From positions 1 through 64,000 of the forward strand of contig NZ_JAFLRF010000034.1 in assembly GCF_017315705.1 (NCBI RefSeq): a DNA stretch of 64,000 nucleotides, given 5' to 3'. Below are positions 40,054 through 47,962 of this stretch, in pieces. Both the position numbers and the translations under genes were made by a program. This DNA comes from Trinickia mobilis (GTDB taxonomy: Bacteria; Pseudomonadota; Gammaproteobacteria; Burkholderiales; Burkholderiaceae). The number at the start of each line of letters is the position of its first letter. The stretch's first letter is position 1. Below the pieces are notes generated by a model, which had not been told where the DNA came from, searched no databases, and was given only the letters and a program-made list of their open reading frames with translations.

Positions 40054-40092
40054 AAAAAGCGAGGCCCCCTCGCTAACTAAGGGGGCCTCGCT
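40054..40092 (-). terminator. Rho-independent terminator of the BON-domain gene
   Basis: Perfect 13-bp stem AGCGAGGCCCCCT / AGGGGGCCTCGCT (40058-40092) with a 9-nt loop; on the minus strand it is followed by TTTTT (40054-40058). It starts 12 bp after the BON gene stop. It has no T-run on the plus strand, so it does not clearly end the ftsK transcript. Confidence 0.88.
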
Positions 40093-40103
40093 GCGGACCA
40101 GGA

Positions 40104-40457
40104 TTACTGGCCCTCTGCCTTCACGGTCAAGGCGTTCTTGACCGACGTCACGCCAGCGACACCCTGCGCGACCTGCGTGGCCTTATCGACCTGCGACTGG
40201 TCCGGCACCGAGCCTTCAAGAATCACCGCCCCGCTCCTCGCCTTAACTTCGATGTTGGCGGCAGTGACGCCCTTCGCCTTTGCCAGCGCACCGCGAACCT
40301 TGCGGCTCAGCATGCGGTCAGCCTTGTGCTCTGCCTTCATCGACGACATGGCCGGTGCCGAGGCCATGCCGGTGTCGCTCGCCTGCGCCCAAGCGCTGAC
40401 GGAAACCGCGACGAGAAGCGCGCCGCTTGCCAGCTTGATTGCCTGAATAGCCTTCAT
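40104..40457 (-). CDS. BON-domain periplasmic protein
   Basis: 117-aa protein with a signal peptide (cleaved near SAWAQA) and one BON domain (residues ~50-115: SRKVRGALAKAKGVTAANIEVKA, VILEGSV, VAGVTSVKNAL). BON domains, as in OsmY, bind phospholipid or the envelope and are commonly induced by osmotic stress. ATG 40457 has AAGGAG upstream. Ends in a strong terminator. Expression as a single gene is likely. Confidence 0.87.
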   Translation of the reverse strand: MKAIQAIKLASGALLVAVSVSAWAQASDTGMASAPAMSSMKAEHKADRMLSRKVRGALAKAKGVTAANIEVKARSGAVILEGSVPDQSQVDKATQVAQGVAGVTSVKNALTVKAEGQ

Positions 40458-40798
40458 TCACATTCTCCTTTTTTCATAGTTGGCGACGATCCCGTATGGA
40501 AGTCGCACAGGAACACTAGGGGACCGCTGGACGAACTGTGACTACTGGTACTCGGTGCAACAATGATGCTTCAGGCGTTGCGGTGAGGGAGTCTATACCG
40601 CTTTTGCCAATATTGTGTTGTATGTGAGCACTACGCCCCCGCAAAAAGTGCGCACTCCGCACTTTTTCATGTTTCGTGCAAGCCGTATGCCGCTCAGCCT
40701 TGCCGGGCACGGCAGTGCTAGCCGGCAGACGGACAGGGCATGCGCTTTCGATTCTAGGTTATTCATCTCCTATCGCCCAAGCCGAGCCGCCCGCGGTG
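40458..40798. other. Intergenic region between the BON gene and the pagP remnant
   Basis: 341 bp without a gene. It contains the perfect hairpin described at 40643-40667 and is richer in A+T than its surroundings around 40590-40670. Its right end is the degraded 3' end of pagP. Confidence 0.55.
40643..40667. terminator. Isolated bidirectional hairpin AAAAAGTGCG-N5-CGCACTTTTT
   Basis: Ten perfect pairs with loop CACTC, A-rich 5' and T-rich 3' on both strands, so it could end transcripts from either side. On the minus strand it lies about 130 bp past the pagP remnant and may be its old terminator. Confidence 0.7.
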
Positions 40799-41241
40799 TC
40801 AATCTGGCGTACCGGCCGCCGCAAAAAATGCTAAGCGCGGTGCCCCTACGTCGCGCGCGGTCAACCCCGCGAAGCCGCCGCCGAGCGACAAGCCGCCGGG
40901 CACAGACGGCGTGTACCACTGCCGCGCATAGCCGCCGATCGGCTCCGGATGGTCGTGCGAATCGCGAAACACGAACGCGAACAGGATGTCTTCGTTGCCG
41001 TCCTCGTCGGTCCAATGCTTGCCGGCGCCCGCGCCCCAGGAGTCGGCGTTGAGCGCCGCCTTGCTCTCGCCCGTGTAGCCGCCGATATGCCAGCCGTATC
41101 CGGTGATGTACAGATCCCAGGTGCCTTCGGTCGCCACGCGCATGATGCGCTCGCACCCGGCGGCGAACCACGAGCCGGCGGCGCCGCGGCCGACACCGCG
41201 AGCGTCGTCGCGAAGCCGATTCTGGCGAGCGCCGTTTTCAT
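40799..41241 (-). pseudogene. pagP: Broken lipid A palmitoyltransferase gene (pagP)
   Basis: PagP is an outer-membrane beta-barrel that adds palmitate to lipid A. The barrel N-half is recognisable in one frame: CERI, EGTWDLYITGYGWH, SWGAGAGKHWTDEDGNE, FVFRDSHDHPEPIGGYA and LGGGFAGLTARD, including the His of the GYGWH motif. The signal peptide (MKTALARIGFATTLAVSAAA from ATG 41241) is in another frame, implying a 1-nt loss (or equivalent) in the GC-rich stretch near 41165-41185. After LTARDVG the barrel ends within 15 residues, so about 60 C-terminal residues are missing. Function is almost surely lost. Confidence 0.82.
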
Positions 41242-41720
41242 CTTATGACTTGTTCCGAGCACGCTCCGCGCGTAAATCGTGCGCGACGATTGCAAGAGTT
41301 AGTCATCGTCGCAACGCCGGTTCGATACGTGGCGGCGAGCGCGGCGCATCGTTACGAAACCGTGCGGCCGTATGCCGCTCATCGAACGGCTCGATGTGCG
41401 CACCGCAGCGGCCCGCTTAGGCATAAGCGTTGCTTGAAAGCAGGCGGGCCGATTGCAGGAACATCGAACACCATCGCTCGCTTGAAGCAAGAGATCGCCG
41501 AATCGCCGATTTCGTTCCCTGCCGCCCCCGCCCCCCGTGGTGCGGCAGCTTCGGGCCCGTGCGAATGCTTTGTCGTGCGGGTCCGTTTTTATTGCTGCGC
41601 TTTTACTGCTGAGATAGGCCGGCCAAGGTGGCAGACCAGCTCGTGCCGCGCCGCTCACGCCACTGACCGCTTGCCGGATCGAGCGCAAGCGCACTGACGC
41701 CACCCACTTAAGGAGCCGAA
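41242..41720. other. 479-bp region upstream of the DUF3096 gene
   Basis: No convincing gene on either strand; open frames here lack ribosome-binding sites and have non-coding composition. It presumably holds the promoters of pagP (minus) and of the DUF3096 leader (plus), but I see no clear hexamers. Confidence 0.5.
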
Positions 41721-41774
41721 ATGAACGACCCCAGCGCTCACTTACGTTTGCTACCCCCCAAGGGGGCGTCATGA
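41721..41774 (+). CDS. 17-aa leader ORF overlapping the DUF3096 gene
   Basis: ATG at 41721 with AAGGAG 5 nt upstream starts a 17-codon ORF (MNDPSAHLRLLPPKGAS) whose TGA overlaps the ATG of the next gene (ATGA). The next gene has only the ORF's own AAGGGGGC as ribosome-binding region, so its translation is probably coupled to the leader. Coding is inferred from the signal and overlap, not from homology. Confidence 0.55.
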   Translation: MNDPSAHLRLLPPKGAS

Positions 41775-41926
41775 ACATCACACTGAGCCTGGGCCCGCTC
41801 GTCGCACTGATCGCCGGCATCATGATTCTGGCGATGCCGCGCCTCTTGAACTACATCGTCGCGCTGTATTTGATCATCATCGGCGTGATCGGGCTCTTCG
41901 GCGCGGGCGGACCGCACCACTTATGA
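41771..41926 (+). CDS. DUF3096 family small membrane protein
   Basis: 51-aa protein made of two hydrophobic helices (LSLGPLVALIAGIMILAM and LLNYIVALYLIIIGVIGLF) joined by PR, ending in GGPHHL. The sequence matches the pattern of the DUF3096 family, small double-spanning inner-membrane proteins of unknown function. It overlaps the upstream leader ORF by 4 bp. Too short for most ORF callers. Confidence 0.8.
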   Translation: MNITLSLGPLVALIAGIMILAMPRLLNYIVALYLIIIGVIGLFGAGGPHHL

Positions 41927-42007
41927 CGAGCGCATGCGGCCGGCAAGCATGCCGGCCGTTTCGACCTCGGCTAATTACCGCGCCACGCAGGCTCGATCGG
42001 CGCGCCG

Positions 42008-42256
42008 TCAACCATTCACGAATTGATCGAGACGCAGCCGCCCCTGCAACGAGAGGCCGCCCACCGCATAATGGCCGTCGTCTTCGCGGCGGTGACGCGT
42101 AAAGCACGCGCGTTCGATGAGAAATGCAGCGGCCGTGTCCATGCCGTTGCGGGTCAGTCCAAGCCGGTGATGCTCGAGAGGCAGAAATGCGCCGTCGCCA
42201 AGCTCGCTGGCGGCGGAGAGAATCGTGATGCAATCGACTTTCGACGGATTCAGCAT
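42008..42256 (-). CDS. Hypothetical protein, 82 aa
   Basis: Starts at ATG 42256 behind CGAGGA. Contains CITILSAASELGDGAFLPLEHHRLGL, a plausible helix-turn pattern, and ends YAVGGLSLQGRLRLDQFVNG. No membrane segment. I do not recognise a family; the pattern resembles small conserved Burkholderia proteins of unknown role. The in-frame extension to 42466 is rejected because it lacks a better start. Confidence 0.6.
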   Translation of the reverse strand: MLNPSKVDCITILSAASELGDGAFLPLEHHRLGLTRNGMDTAAAFLIERACFTRHRREDDGHYAVGGLSLQGRLRLDQFVNG

Positions 42257-42399
42257 GGCGTCTATCCTCGCAAAGGGTGCAATACACGAGCGTGTTGAAG
42301 GCCGCATTCGCATGGCGTCGCGACGAATGCCGTGCGTTGGCCTGAATAGTTTGAAGTTCGATTGTAGCGATGCCGGTTCTGCCATGGCAACGAAAGATG

Positions 42400-42526
42400 C
42401 ACTCTTTTTGCCGTTATCTGCCGGTTGCCACTTGCTTTTTGCTGTCTTCATGCCGTCTTTGACCATTTTTTACCGTCAGTCTGCTGCCCGGGTCACGTTT
42501 CAGCACTTTTTGCCCGATTTTTGCCG
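42400..42526. other. T-rich leader of the GH15 gene
   Basis: Unusually T-rich for this genome, with the motif CTTTTTGC/TTTTTGCC repeated four to five times (near 42411, 42433, 42506, 42518). It lies just upstream of the GH15 start at 42527 and could act in transcription or mRNA structure. Confidence 0.4.
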
Positions 42527-44374
42527 ATGCCCGCTCCCATTGAAGACTACGCACTCGTCGGCGACGGCCATACCGCCGCGCTGATCTCCCGCGACGGCTC
42601 GGTCGACTGGCTCTGCTGGCCGCGCTTCGATTCCGGCGCTTGTTTCGCCGCGCTGCTCGGCACGCCCGAGCACGGCCGCTGGCTGATCGCGCCGGCAATC
42701 GAGGGCACGCCGAAGATCACGCGCCGCTATCGCGGCGAGACGCTGATCCTCGAGACCGACTACGAGACGGACGAGGGCGCGGTGACCATCGTCGACTTCA
42801 TGCCGCCCGGCAACGGCTGGTCCGAACTCGCGCGCATCGTGGTCGGCAGGCGCGGCACCGTGCGCATGCAAATGGAGCTGGTGCTGCGTTTCGACTACGG
42901 CTTTTCGGTGCCGTGGGTCACGAGGCTGTCGCGCGATAACGGCATCAAGGCGATCGTCGGGCCGGACACGGTCGTGCTGCGCACCCCGGTCGAATTGCGC
43001 GGCGAAAACTTGCGCACGGTCGCCGAATTTACGGTGTCCGAGGGCGAGCGCGTGCCGTTCACGCTCGCGTATGCGCCGTCGCACTTGCGCACCCCGCCTG
43101 GGCGCGATCCGCATACGTCGCTCGCGCGCACCGAAAACCATTGGCGCGACTGGTCGTCGCGCTGCAAGGTGGCGGGCCGCTACGCCGCCCCGATCCGCCG
43201 CTCGCTGATCACGCTCAAAGCGCTCGCCTACGAGCCGACCGGCGGCATCGTCGCGGCGCCGACCACGTCGCTGCCCGAGCACCTCGGCGGCACGCGCAAC
43301 TGGGACTACCGCTACTGCTGGCTGCGTGACGCCACCATCACGCTGCTCGCGATGATGCGCGGCGGCTACTACGACGAAGCGCGCGCATGGCGTGCCTGGC
43401 TCGGCCGCGTCATGGCGGGCGCGCCGTCGCAAGTGCAGATCATGTATGGCCTGGCCGGCGAGCGCCGCCTGCCCGAATCGGAGATCGACTGGCTGCCCGG
43501 CTACCAGGGCGCGAAGCCGGTGCGCATCGGCAACAACGCCGTCGGCCAACTGCAGCTCGACGTGTATGGCGAAGTGATGAACGCGCTGCATCTCGCGCGC
43601 GTCGGCGGCTTGCACACGGACGAGACGGTATGGTCCGTGCAATGCGCCATGCTCGACCATCTCGAGACGATCTGGCGCGAGCCCGACGAAGGCATTTGGG
43701 AAGTGCGCGGCGGCCGCCGGCATTTCACGTTCTCGAAGGTGATGGCGTGGGTGGCCTTCGATCGCGCGATCCGCTCGGCGGAAAAATTCGGCCTGCCGGC
43801 ACCCATCGAGCACTGGCGCGCGCTGGGCGAGCAGATTCACGCCGACGTCTGCGCGAAGGCCTGGAACCCGAAGCTCAACGCGTTCGTGCAGGCATACGGC
43901 GGCGACAATCTCGACGCCTCCACCTTGCTCATGCCGCTGTTGGGTTTTTTGCCGCCAGCCGATCCGCGCATCGCGGGCACCGTCGACGCGATCGAGAAGA
44001 ACCTGATGCGCGACGGTTTCGTCCTGCGCTATCACACCGGCGACGTCGACGACGGCCTGCCGCCCGGCGAAGGCACATTCCTCGCGTGCAGCTTCTGGAT
44101 GGTCGACAACCTCGCCCTGCAAGGGCGTCTCGACGACGCGCACGCGCTCTTCGAACGCTTGCTGTCGCTCGCCAACGACGTCGGGCTTCTATCGGAGGAA
44201 TACGATCCGGCGACACAGCGGCTCGTCGGCAATTTCCCGCAAGCGTTCTCGCACGTGGCGCTCGTGCATACCGGCTTGAACCTGATGCGGCACGAGCAGG
44301 AGATGACTCGCGCGACGGGCCACCCTGCGCAGAACGGCACGCAAAAGGAAAACGCGGCCAAAAGCAATGCGTGA
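42527..44374 (+). CDS. Glycoside hydrolase family 15 protein
   Basis: 615-aa two-part enzyme: an N-terminal super-sandwich domain (LVGDGHTAALISRDGSVDW) and an (alpha/alpha)6 barrel with GGTRNWDYRYCWLRDA near 250-266 and LLSEEYDP near 570, where the two catalytic glutamates of GH15 are expected. Bacterial relatives are glucoamylase-like or act as trehalases, so the substrate may be trehalose or an alpha-glucan. No signal peptide; likely cytoplasmic. The ATG at 42527 gives the conserved family N-terminus MPAPIEDYALVGDG. Confidence 0.87.
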   Translation: MPAPIEDYALVGDGHTAALISRDGSVDWLCWPRFDSGACFAALLGTPEHGRWLIAPAIEGTPKITRRYRGETLILETDYETDEGAVTIVDFMPPGNGWSELARIVVGRRGTVRMQMELVLRFDYGFSVPWVTRLSRDNGIKAIVGPDTVVLRTPVELRGENLRTVAEFTVSEGERVPFTLAYAPSHLRTPPGRDPHTSLARTENHWRDWSSRCKVAGRYAAPIRRSLITLKALAYEPTGGIVAAPTTSLPEHLGGTRNWDYRYCWLRDATITLLAMMRGGYYDEARAWRAWLGRVMAGAPSQVQIMYGLAGERRLPESEIDWLPGYQGAKPVRIGNNAVGQLQLDVYGEVMNALHLARVGGLHTDETVWSVQCAMLDHLETIWREPDEGIWEVRGGRRHFTFSKVMAWVAFDRAIRSAEKFGLPAPIEHWRALGEQIHADVCAKAWNPKLNAFVQAYGGDNLDASTLLMPLLGFLPPADPRIAGTVDAIEKNLMRDGFVLRYHTGDVDDGLPPGEGTFLACSFWMVDNLALQGRLDDAHALFERLLSLANDVGLLSEEYDPATQRLVGNFPQAFSHVALVHTGLNLMRHEQEMTRATGHPAQNGTQKENAAKSNA

Positions 44375-44525
44375 GTGATTTAAAGAGCCCGCCGGCGGTC
44401 TAATTGGTGCGGCGCACAGCGACACACGGCGCCGCACCGCAAGGTGAATGTAAACAGACCGGATCGGCAAGCGTAGCGCGATTCTAAATACGGGAAAATA
44501 CTTTCGAAATCTCGAAATTGCTGCG

Positions 44526-44554
44526 TTGCACAATTGGGTGTTGTCCTATATCAT
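44526..44554 (+). promoter_or_regulatory. Promoter of the PHB depolymerase gene
   Basis: -35 TTGCAC (44526-44531), 17-bp spacer, -10 TATCAT (44549-44554). The flanking TTGCTGCGTTGCACAA (44518-44533) is TGC/GCA-rich like the operators bound by PhaR, but the match is loose and only suggestive. Confidence 0.5.
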
Positions 44555-44655
44555 CGACTCGTTTGACCGGCCTAGAAACAATGAGTTAACACGGTACGCC
44601 GCGACGCCACGCGCCGCCCCACGTGAACCGTCCCCACACGCGGGAGCCTCCCACC

Positions 44656-45933
44656 ATGCTTTACCAGATTCACGAATTCCAACGCGCGCTGCTGAGCCCC
44701 ATGACGGCCTGGGCCCAAGCAGCGTCGAAGTCGTTTGCGAACCCGGCGAGCCCGCTCGCCTACGTGCCCGGCGCGACGCGCCTGTCGGCCGCCTACGAAC
44801 TGTTGTACCGGCTCGGCAAGGATTACGAAAAGCCCGAATTCAACATTCATCAAATCGTCAAAGACGGCCACAACATCCCGATCGTCGAGCAGACGATCAT
44901 CGAAAAGCCGTTCTGCCGTCTTCTGCGCTTCAAGCGTTTCGCGGACGATAGCGGCGCAGTGTCGCAACTGAAGGACGAACCCGTCGTGCTGGTGTGCGCG
45001 CCGCTTTCCGGCCACCACTCCACGCTCTTGCGCGACACGGTGCGCACGCTGCTGCAGGACCACAAGGTCTACATCACCGACTGGATCGACGCGCGCATGG
45101 TGCCGCTCGAAGACGGCGACTTCCATCTCGACGACTACGTCGCCTACATTCAGGAATTCATCCGCCACATCGGCGCGAAGAACCTGCACGTGATCTCGGT
45201 CTGCCAGCCGACGGTGCCGGTGCTCGCGGCGATCTCGCTTCTGGCGAGCCGCGGCGAAGACACCCCGCGCACGATGACGATGATGGGCGGCCCGATCGAC
45301 GCGCGTATGAGCCCGACGTCGGTCAACTCGCTGGCGGTCCAGCACTCGTACGAGTGGTTCGAAAACAACGTGATTCATATCGTGCCGTCGAACTATCCGG
45401 GCGTCGGCCGGCACGTGTACCCGGGCTTCCTGCAGCACACGGGGTTCGTCGCGATGAATCCGGAACGGCACGCAGCATCGCACTGGGATTTCTACCAGAG
45501 CCTCTTGCGCGGCGATGAAGAGGATGCCGAAGCACACCGGCGCTTCTACGACGAATACAACGCGGTGCTCGACATGGCCGCCGAATACTATCTGGACACG
45601 ATCCGCATCGTGTTCCAGGAGTTCCGGCTCGCCGAGGGCACGTGGATGATCAAGGGCGAATCGGTGCGTCCGCAGGATATCAAGAAGACCGCGCTCTTCA
45701 CGATCGAAGGCGAGCTCGACGACATCTCCGGCGACGGTCAGACGCGCGCCGCGCAAGATCTGTGCAGCGGCATTCCCGCGAAGAACAAGCGCCACTTCAC
45801 GGCCGAAAAGTGCGGCCACTACGGCATCTTCTCCGGGCGCCGCTGGCGCACGATCATCTATCCGCAATTGCGCGACTTCATCCTCGCGCACAACAAGGAA
45901 CCGAAGACCGAGCGAGCTGCCGTCGAAGCGTAA
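44656..45933 (+). CDS. phaZ: Intracellular polyhydroxybutyrate depolymerase
   Basis: Degrades storage PHB granules inside the cell to 3-hydroxybutyrate. 425 aa. The nucleophile is Cys183 in VCQPTVPVL, replacing the serine of extracellular lipase-type depolymerases and matching the Cys183 of Ralstonia PhaZ1. The catalytic His lies in KCGHYGIFSG near 388. No signal peptide. The ATG at 44656 gives MLYQIHEFQRALLSP, the family N-terminus. A strong terminator follows. It supports a PHB-storing organism although phaC is not in this window. Confidence 0.93.
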   Translation: MLYQIHEFQRALLSPMTAWAQAASKSFANPASPLAYVPGATRLSAAYELLYRLGKDYEKPEFNIHQIVKDGHNIPIVEQTIIEKPFCRLLRFKRFADDSGAVSQLKDEPVVLVCAPLSGHHSTLLRDTVRTLLQDHKVYITDWIDARMVPLEDGDFHLDDYVAYIQEFIRHIGAKNLHVISVCQPTVPVLAAISLLASRGEDTPRTMTMMGGPIDARMSPTSVNSLAVQHSYEWFENNVIHIVPSNYPGVGRHVYPGFLQHTGFVAMNPERHAASHWDFYQSLLRGDEEDAEAHRRFYDEYNAVLDMAAEYYLDTIRIVFQEFRLAEGTWMIKGESVRPQDIKKTALFTIEGELDDISGDGQTRAAQDLCSGIPAKNKRHFTAEKCGHYGIFSGRRWRTIIYPQLRDFILAHNKEPKTERAAVEA

Positions 45934-45981
45934 GCTCGGCTGGCACCCGCAGGAGTGCGCCCATGCTGGGCGCACAAACGC

Positions 45982-46013
45982 AAAGGGCGCATCGTTCGCG
46001 ATGCGCCCTTTTT
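45982..46013 (+). terminator. Rho-independent terminator of phaZ
   Basis: 13-bp perfect stem AAAGGGCGCATCG with a TTCG tetraloop (45982-46011), followed by TTTTT. Located 49 bp past the phaZ stop. Confidence 0.92.
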
Positions 46014-46115
46014 CATGTTCCAGCCAGCAAAACGCGTGCACGGACTCACGCGGCCCGCGCACGCGTGAATCAGTCAAAGCGAACGGCGAGATGAGAGCGG
46101 CTCCGGCCCGAGGGC

Positions 46116-46748
46116 TCAGCGCCGCATCAAGTACGCCAGCAGCAGCTCGGTGTTCATCTGGACGATCTCGCTGCGCTCCGCGGGTGCGCTGAAATCGCGC
46201 CCCAGCGTTGCTGCCAGCGTGAAGCGGTTCGACACGATGTAGTAGCCAAGCCCCGACAGCACCACGTAAAAACGCAGCGGGTCGACGTTCGCGCGAAAGA
46301 GCCCCGCCCGCTGGCCGCGATCGAGAATGGCCGAGAGCGTTGCGACGATCGGCGAAATCATTTCGCGGATGCGGGTCGACTTGTGAATGTAGCGCGCCTC
46401 ATGCAGGTTTTCGTTGTTCACGAGCCGCAGCAGATCGGGGTGGTCGCGATAGTAGTCCCAAACGAAGTGGGCCAGCCGCGTGATCGCTTCGACCGGCGCT
46501 ATGCCGTTCAAATCGAGCGCCCGCTCTGCTTCCGTGAGCGCGCTGAACACGTACTCGAGCACCGCGGTAAAAAGCTGTTCCTTACTGCCGAAGTAGTAGT
46601 AGAGCATGCGCTCGTTCGTTTCGGCACGGCGGGCGATCTGATCGACGCGCGCGCCGAACAACCCACCATTCGCAAACTCTTCGGCCGCCGCAAGCAGGAT
46701 TCGGCGCCGTGTGCCTTCAGGATCTCTTTTGATTTTCGGCTGATTCAT
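46116..46748 (-). CDS. TetR/AcrR family transcriptional regulator
   Basis: 210-aa regulator. N-terminal helix-turn-helix: RILLAAAEEFANGGLFGARVDQIA and MLYYYFGSKEQLF, the typical TetR DNA-binding domain; the rest is a helical ligand-binding domain containing FVWDYYRDHPDLLRLVNNENLH. It converges with phaZ and is divergent from the RnfB gene. Its target and ligand are unknown; the promoter sequence suggests self-regulation. Confidence 0.9.
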   Translation of the reverse strand: MNQPKIKRDPEGTRRRILLAAAEEFANGGLFGARVDQIARRAETNERMLYYYFGSKEQLFTAVLEYVFSALTEAERALDLNGIAPVEAITRLAHFVWDYYRDHPDLLRLVNNENLHEARYIHKSTRIREMISPIVATLSAILDRGQRAGLFRANVDPLRFYVVLSGLGYYIVSNRFTLAATLGRDFSAPAERSEIVQMNTELLLAYLMRR

Positions 46749-47100
46749 GGTGGCAAATGGCTTCTTGAACCGCGTTACCGGAAGCGCGCCGCCGGTCCTC
46801 CATGGCCATGCACCGGCTATTCGTGACGCTCGCGCCGTTATTGGGAGACTCCCTCCTGCGGTCGTGCGAAAAAGCGCTTCGATTATGGCACATGGATTGT
46901 CAATGGCAATCGGGGAAATCGGCGATAATGCAGCCTTTGGCTTAACCCGCGCAGCGTGCGCCTAAGCGGCAAAACCGAGCGAAAAAAACGAGGCGCGAGC
47001 CACGCACCGCCGGCACCGGCTTCAAACGCTCGCTGCCTGGCTGCGAACAAGACTACAAGCGCGGCGGCCAGCGCCGCCGGCCGCCCCAGACGTCCTCACC
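46749..47100. other. Divergent region between the TetR and RnfB genes
   Basis: 352 bp without a gene. Holds the tetR promoter/operator described at 46882-46911 and a GATAAT (46924-46929) that could serve the rnfB side, although no -35 at proper spacing is seen. Confidence 0.5.
46882..46911 (-). promoter_or_regulatory. tetR promoter with overlapping inverted repeat
   Basis: On the minus strand: -35 TTGCCA (46904-46909), 16-bp spacer, -10 CATAAT (46882-46887). The inverted repeat GATTG-N7-CAATC (46895-46911) covers the -35, as expected for an autorepressor operator. Confidence 0.45.
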
Positions 47101-47952
47101 GTGACCTATCCCCAGACCCTCGCAGACCGCATCGAAGATCTGCTGCCCCAAACGCAATGCACGAAGTGCGGTTATGCCGGCTGCCGCCCGTATGCCGAGG
47201 CCATCGCCAGCGGCGAGGCCGGCTACAACCAATGTCCGCCGGGCGGCGAGGAAGGCGTGGCGCGGCTCGCCGCGCTGCTCGGCAAGCCCGTCATCGCGCT
47301 GAACCCGGCCAACGGCATCGAACGGCCGCGGCCGCTCGCCGTCATCGACGAGCAACTTTGCATCGGCTGCACGCTTTGCATGCAGGCGTGTCCGGTCGAT
47401 GCAATCGTCGGGGCCCCGAAGCAAATGCATACGATCGTTGCCGAGCTTTGCACGGGCTGCGATCTGTGCGTCGCGCCCTGCCCGGTCGACTGCATCGCGA
47501 TGGTGCCCGTCACCGGCGCCGCCACTGGCTGGGACGCGTGGACGCAACCGCAGGCCGACGCCGCGCGCACGCGGCACGACCGCCATCTGGCGCGTCTTGC
47601 GCGCGAGCGCGAAGCGGCCGAAGCGCGCGCTGCGGCGCGCCGGGCGGCGAGCCACACCGCCGCCGCTGGCGCCAGCGCTCCTGCATCGAGTGCGCCAGCC
47701 GCGGACGACGAGCAAGCCAAGAAGCGCGCGATCATCCAGGCCGCGCTCGAACGCGCGCGCAAGAAGAAGGGAGAACTGGCGGCACAAGGCCAGGGGCCGA
47801 AGAACGTAGATGCCGTCAGCGCCGACGTCCAGGCCCAGATCGACGCGGCTGAAGCACGTCGCCGCCGGCTCGGCATCGCGCCGACAGGCGCCGGCGAGAA
47901 CCCGGCGCCCGACGACGCCGCCGCGCCCGCCCAAGACGCCACCAAGCGCTGA
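47101..47952 (+). CDS. RnfB-like iron-sulfur electron transport protein
   Basis: 283 aa. The N-terminus carries a Fe4S4 cysteine set (Cys20, 23, 28, 45: CTKCGYAGC...C) followed by two ferredoxin clusters ([12 protein letters not shown] at 87-98; [12 protein letters not shown] at 117-128). Residues 150-283 are an Ala/Arg-rich, low-complexity tail with a Lys/Arg-rich coiled-coil-like stretch. Unlike classic RnfB there is no N-terminal membrane helix, and no other rnf gene is adjacent, so it is an orphan form, as seen in many betaproteobacteria next to nth. GTG start at 47101. Confidence 0.83.
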   Translation: MTYPQTLADRIEDLLPQTQCTKCGYAGCRPYAEAIASGEAGYNQCPPGGEEGVARLAALLGKPVIALNPANGIERPRPLAVIDEQLCIGCTLCMQACPVDAIVGAPKQMHTIVAELCTGCDLCVAPCPVDCIAMVPVTGAATGWDAWTQPQADAARTRHDRHLARLAREREAAEARAAARRAASHTAAAGASAPASSAPAADDEQAKKRAIIQAALERARKKKGELAAQGQGPKNVDAVSADVQAQIDAAEARRRRLGIAPTGAGENPAPDDAAAPAQDATKR

Positions 47953-47962
47953 AACCGACCGC

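Noticed and set aside
41299-41823. 174-aa open frame on the minus strand
   Set aside because: No ribosome-binding site; it runs across the DUF3096 gene and leader in antisense and has shadow-like composition.
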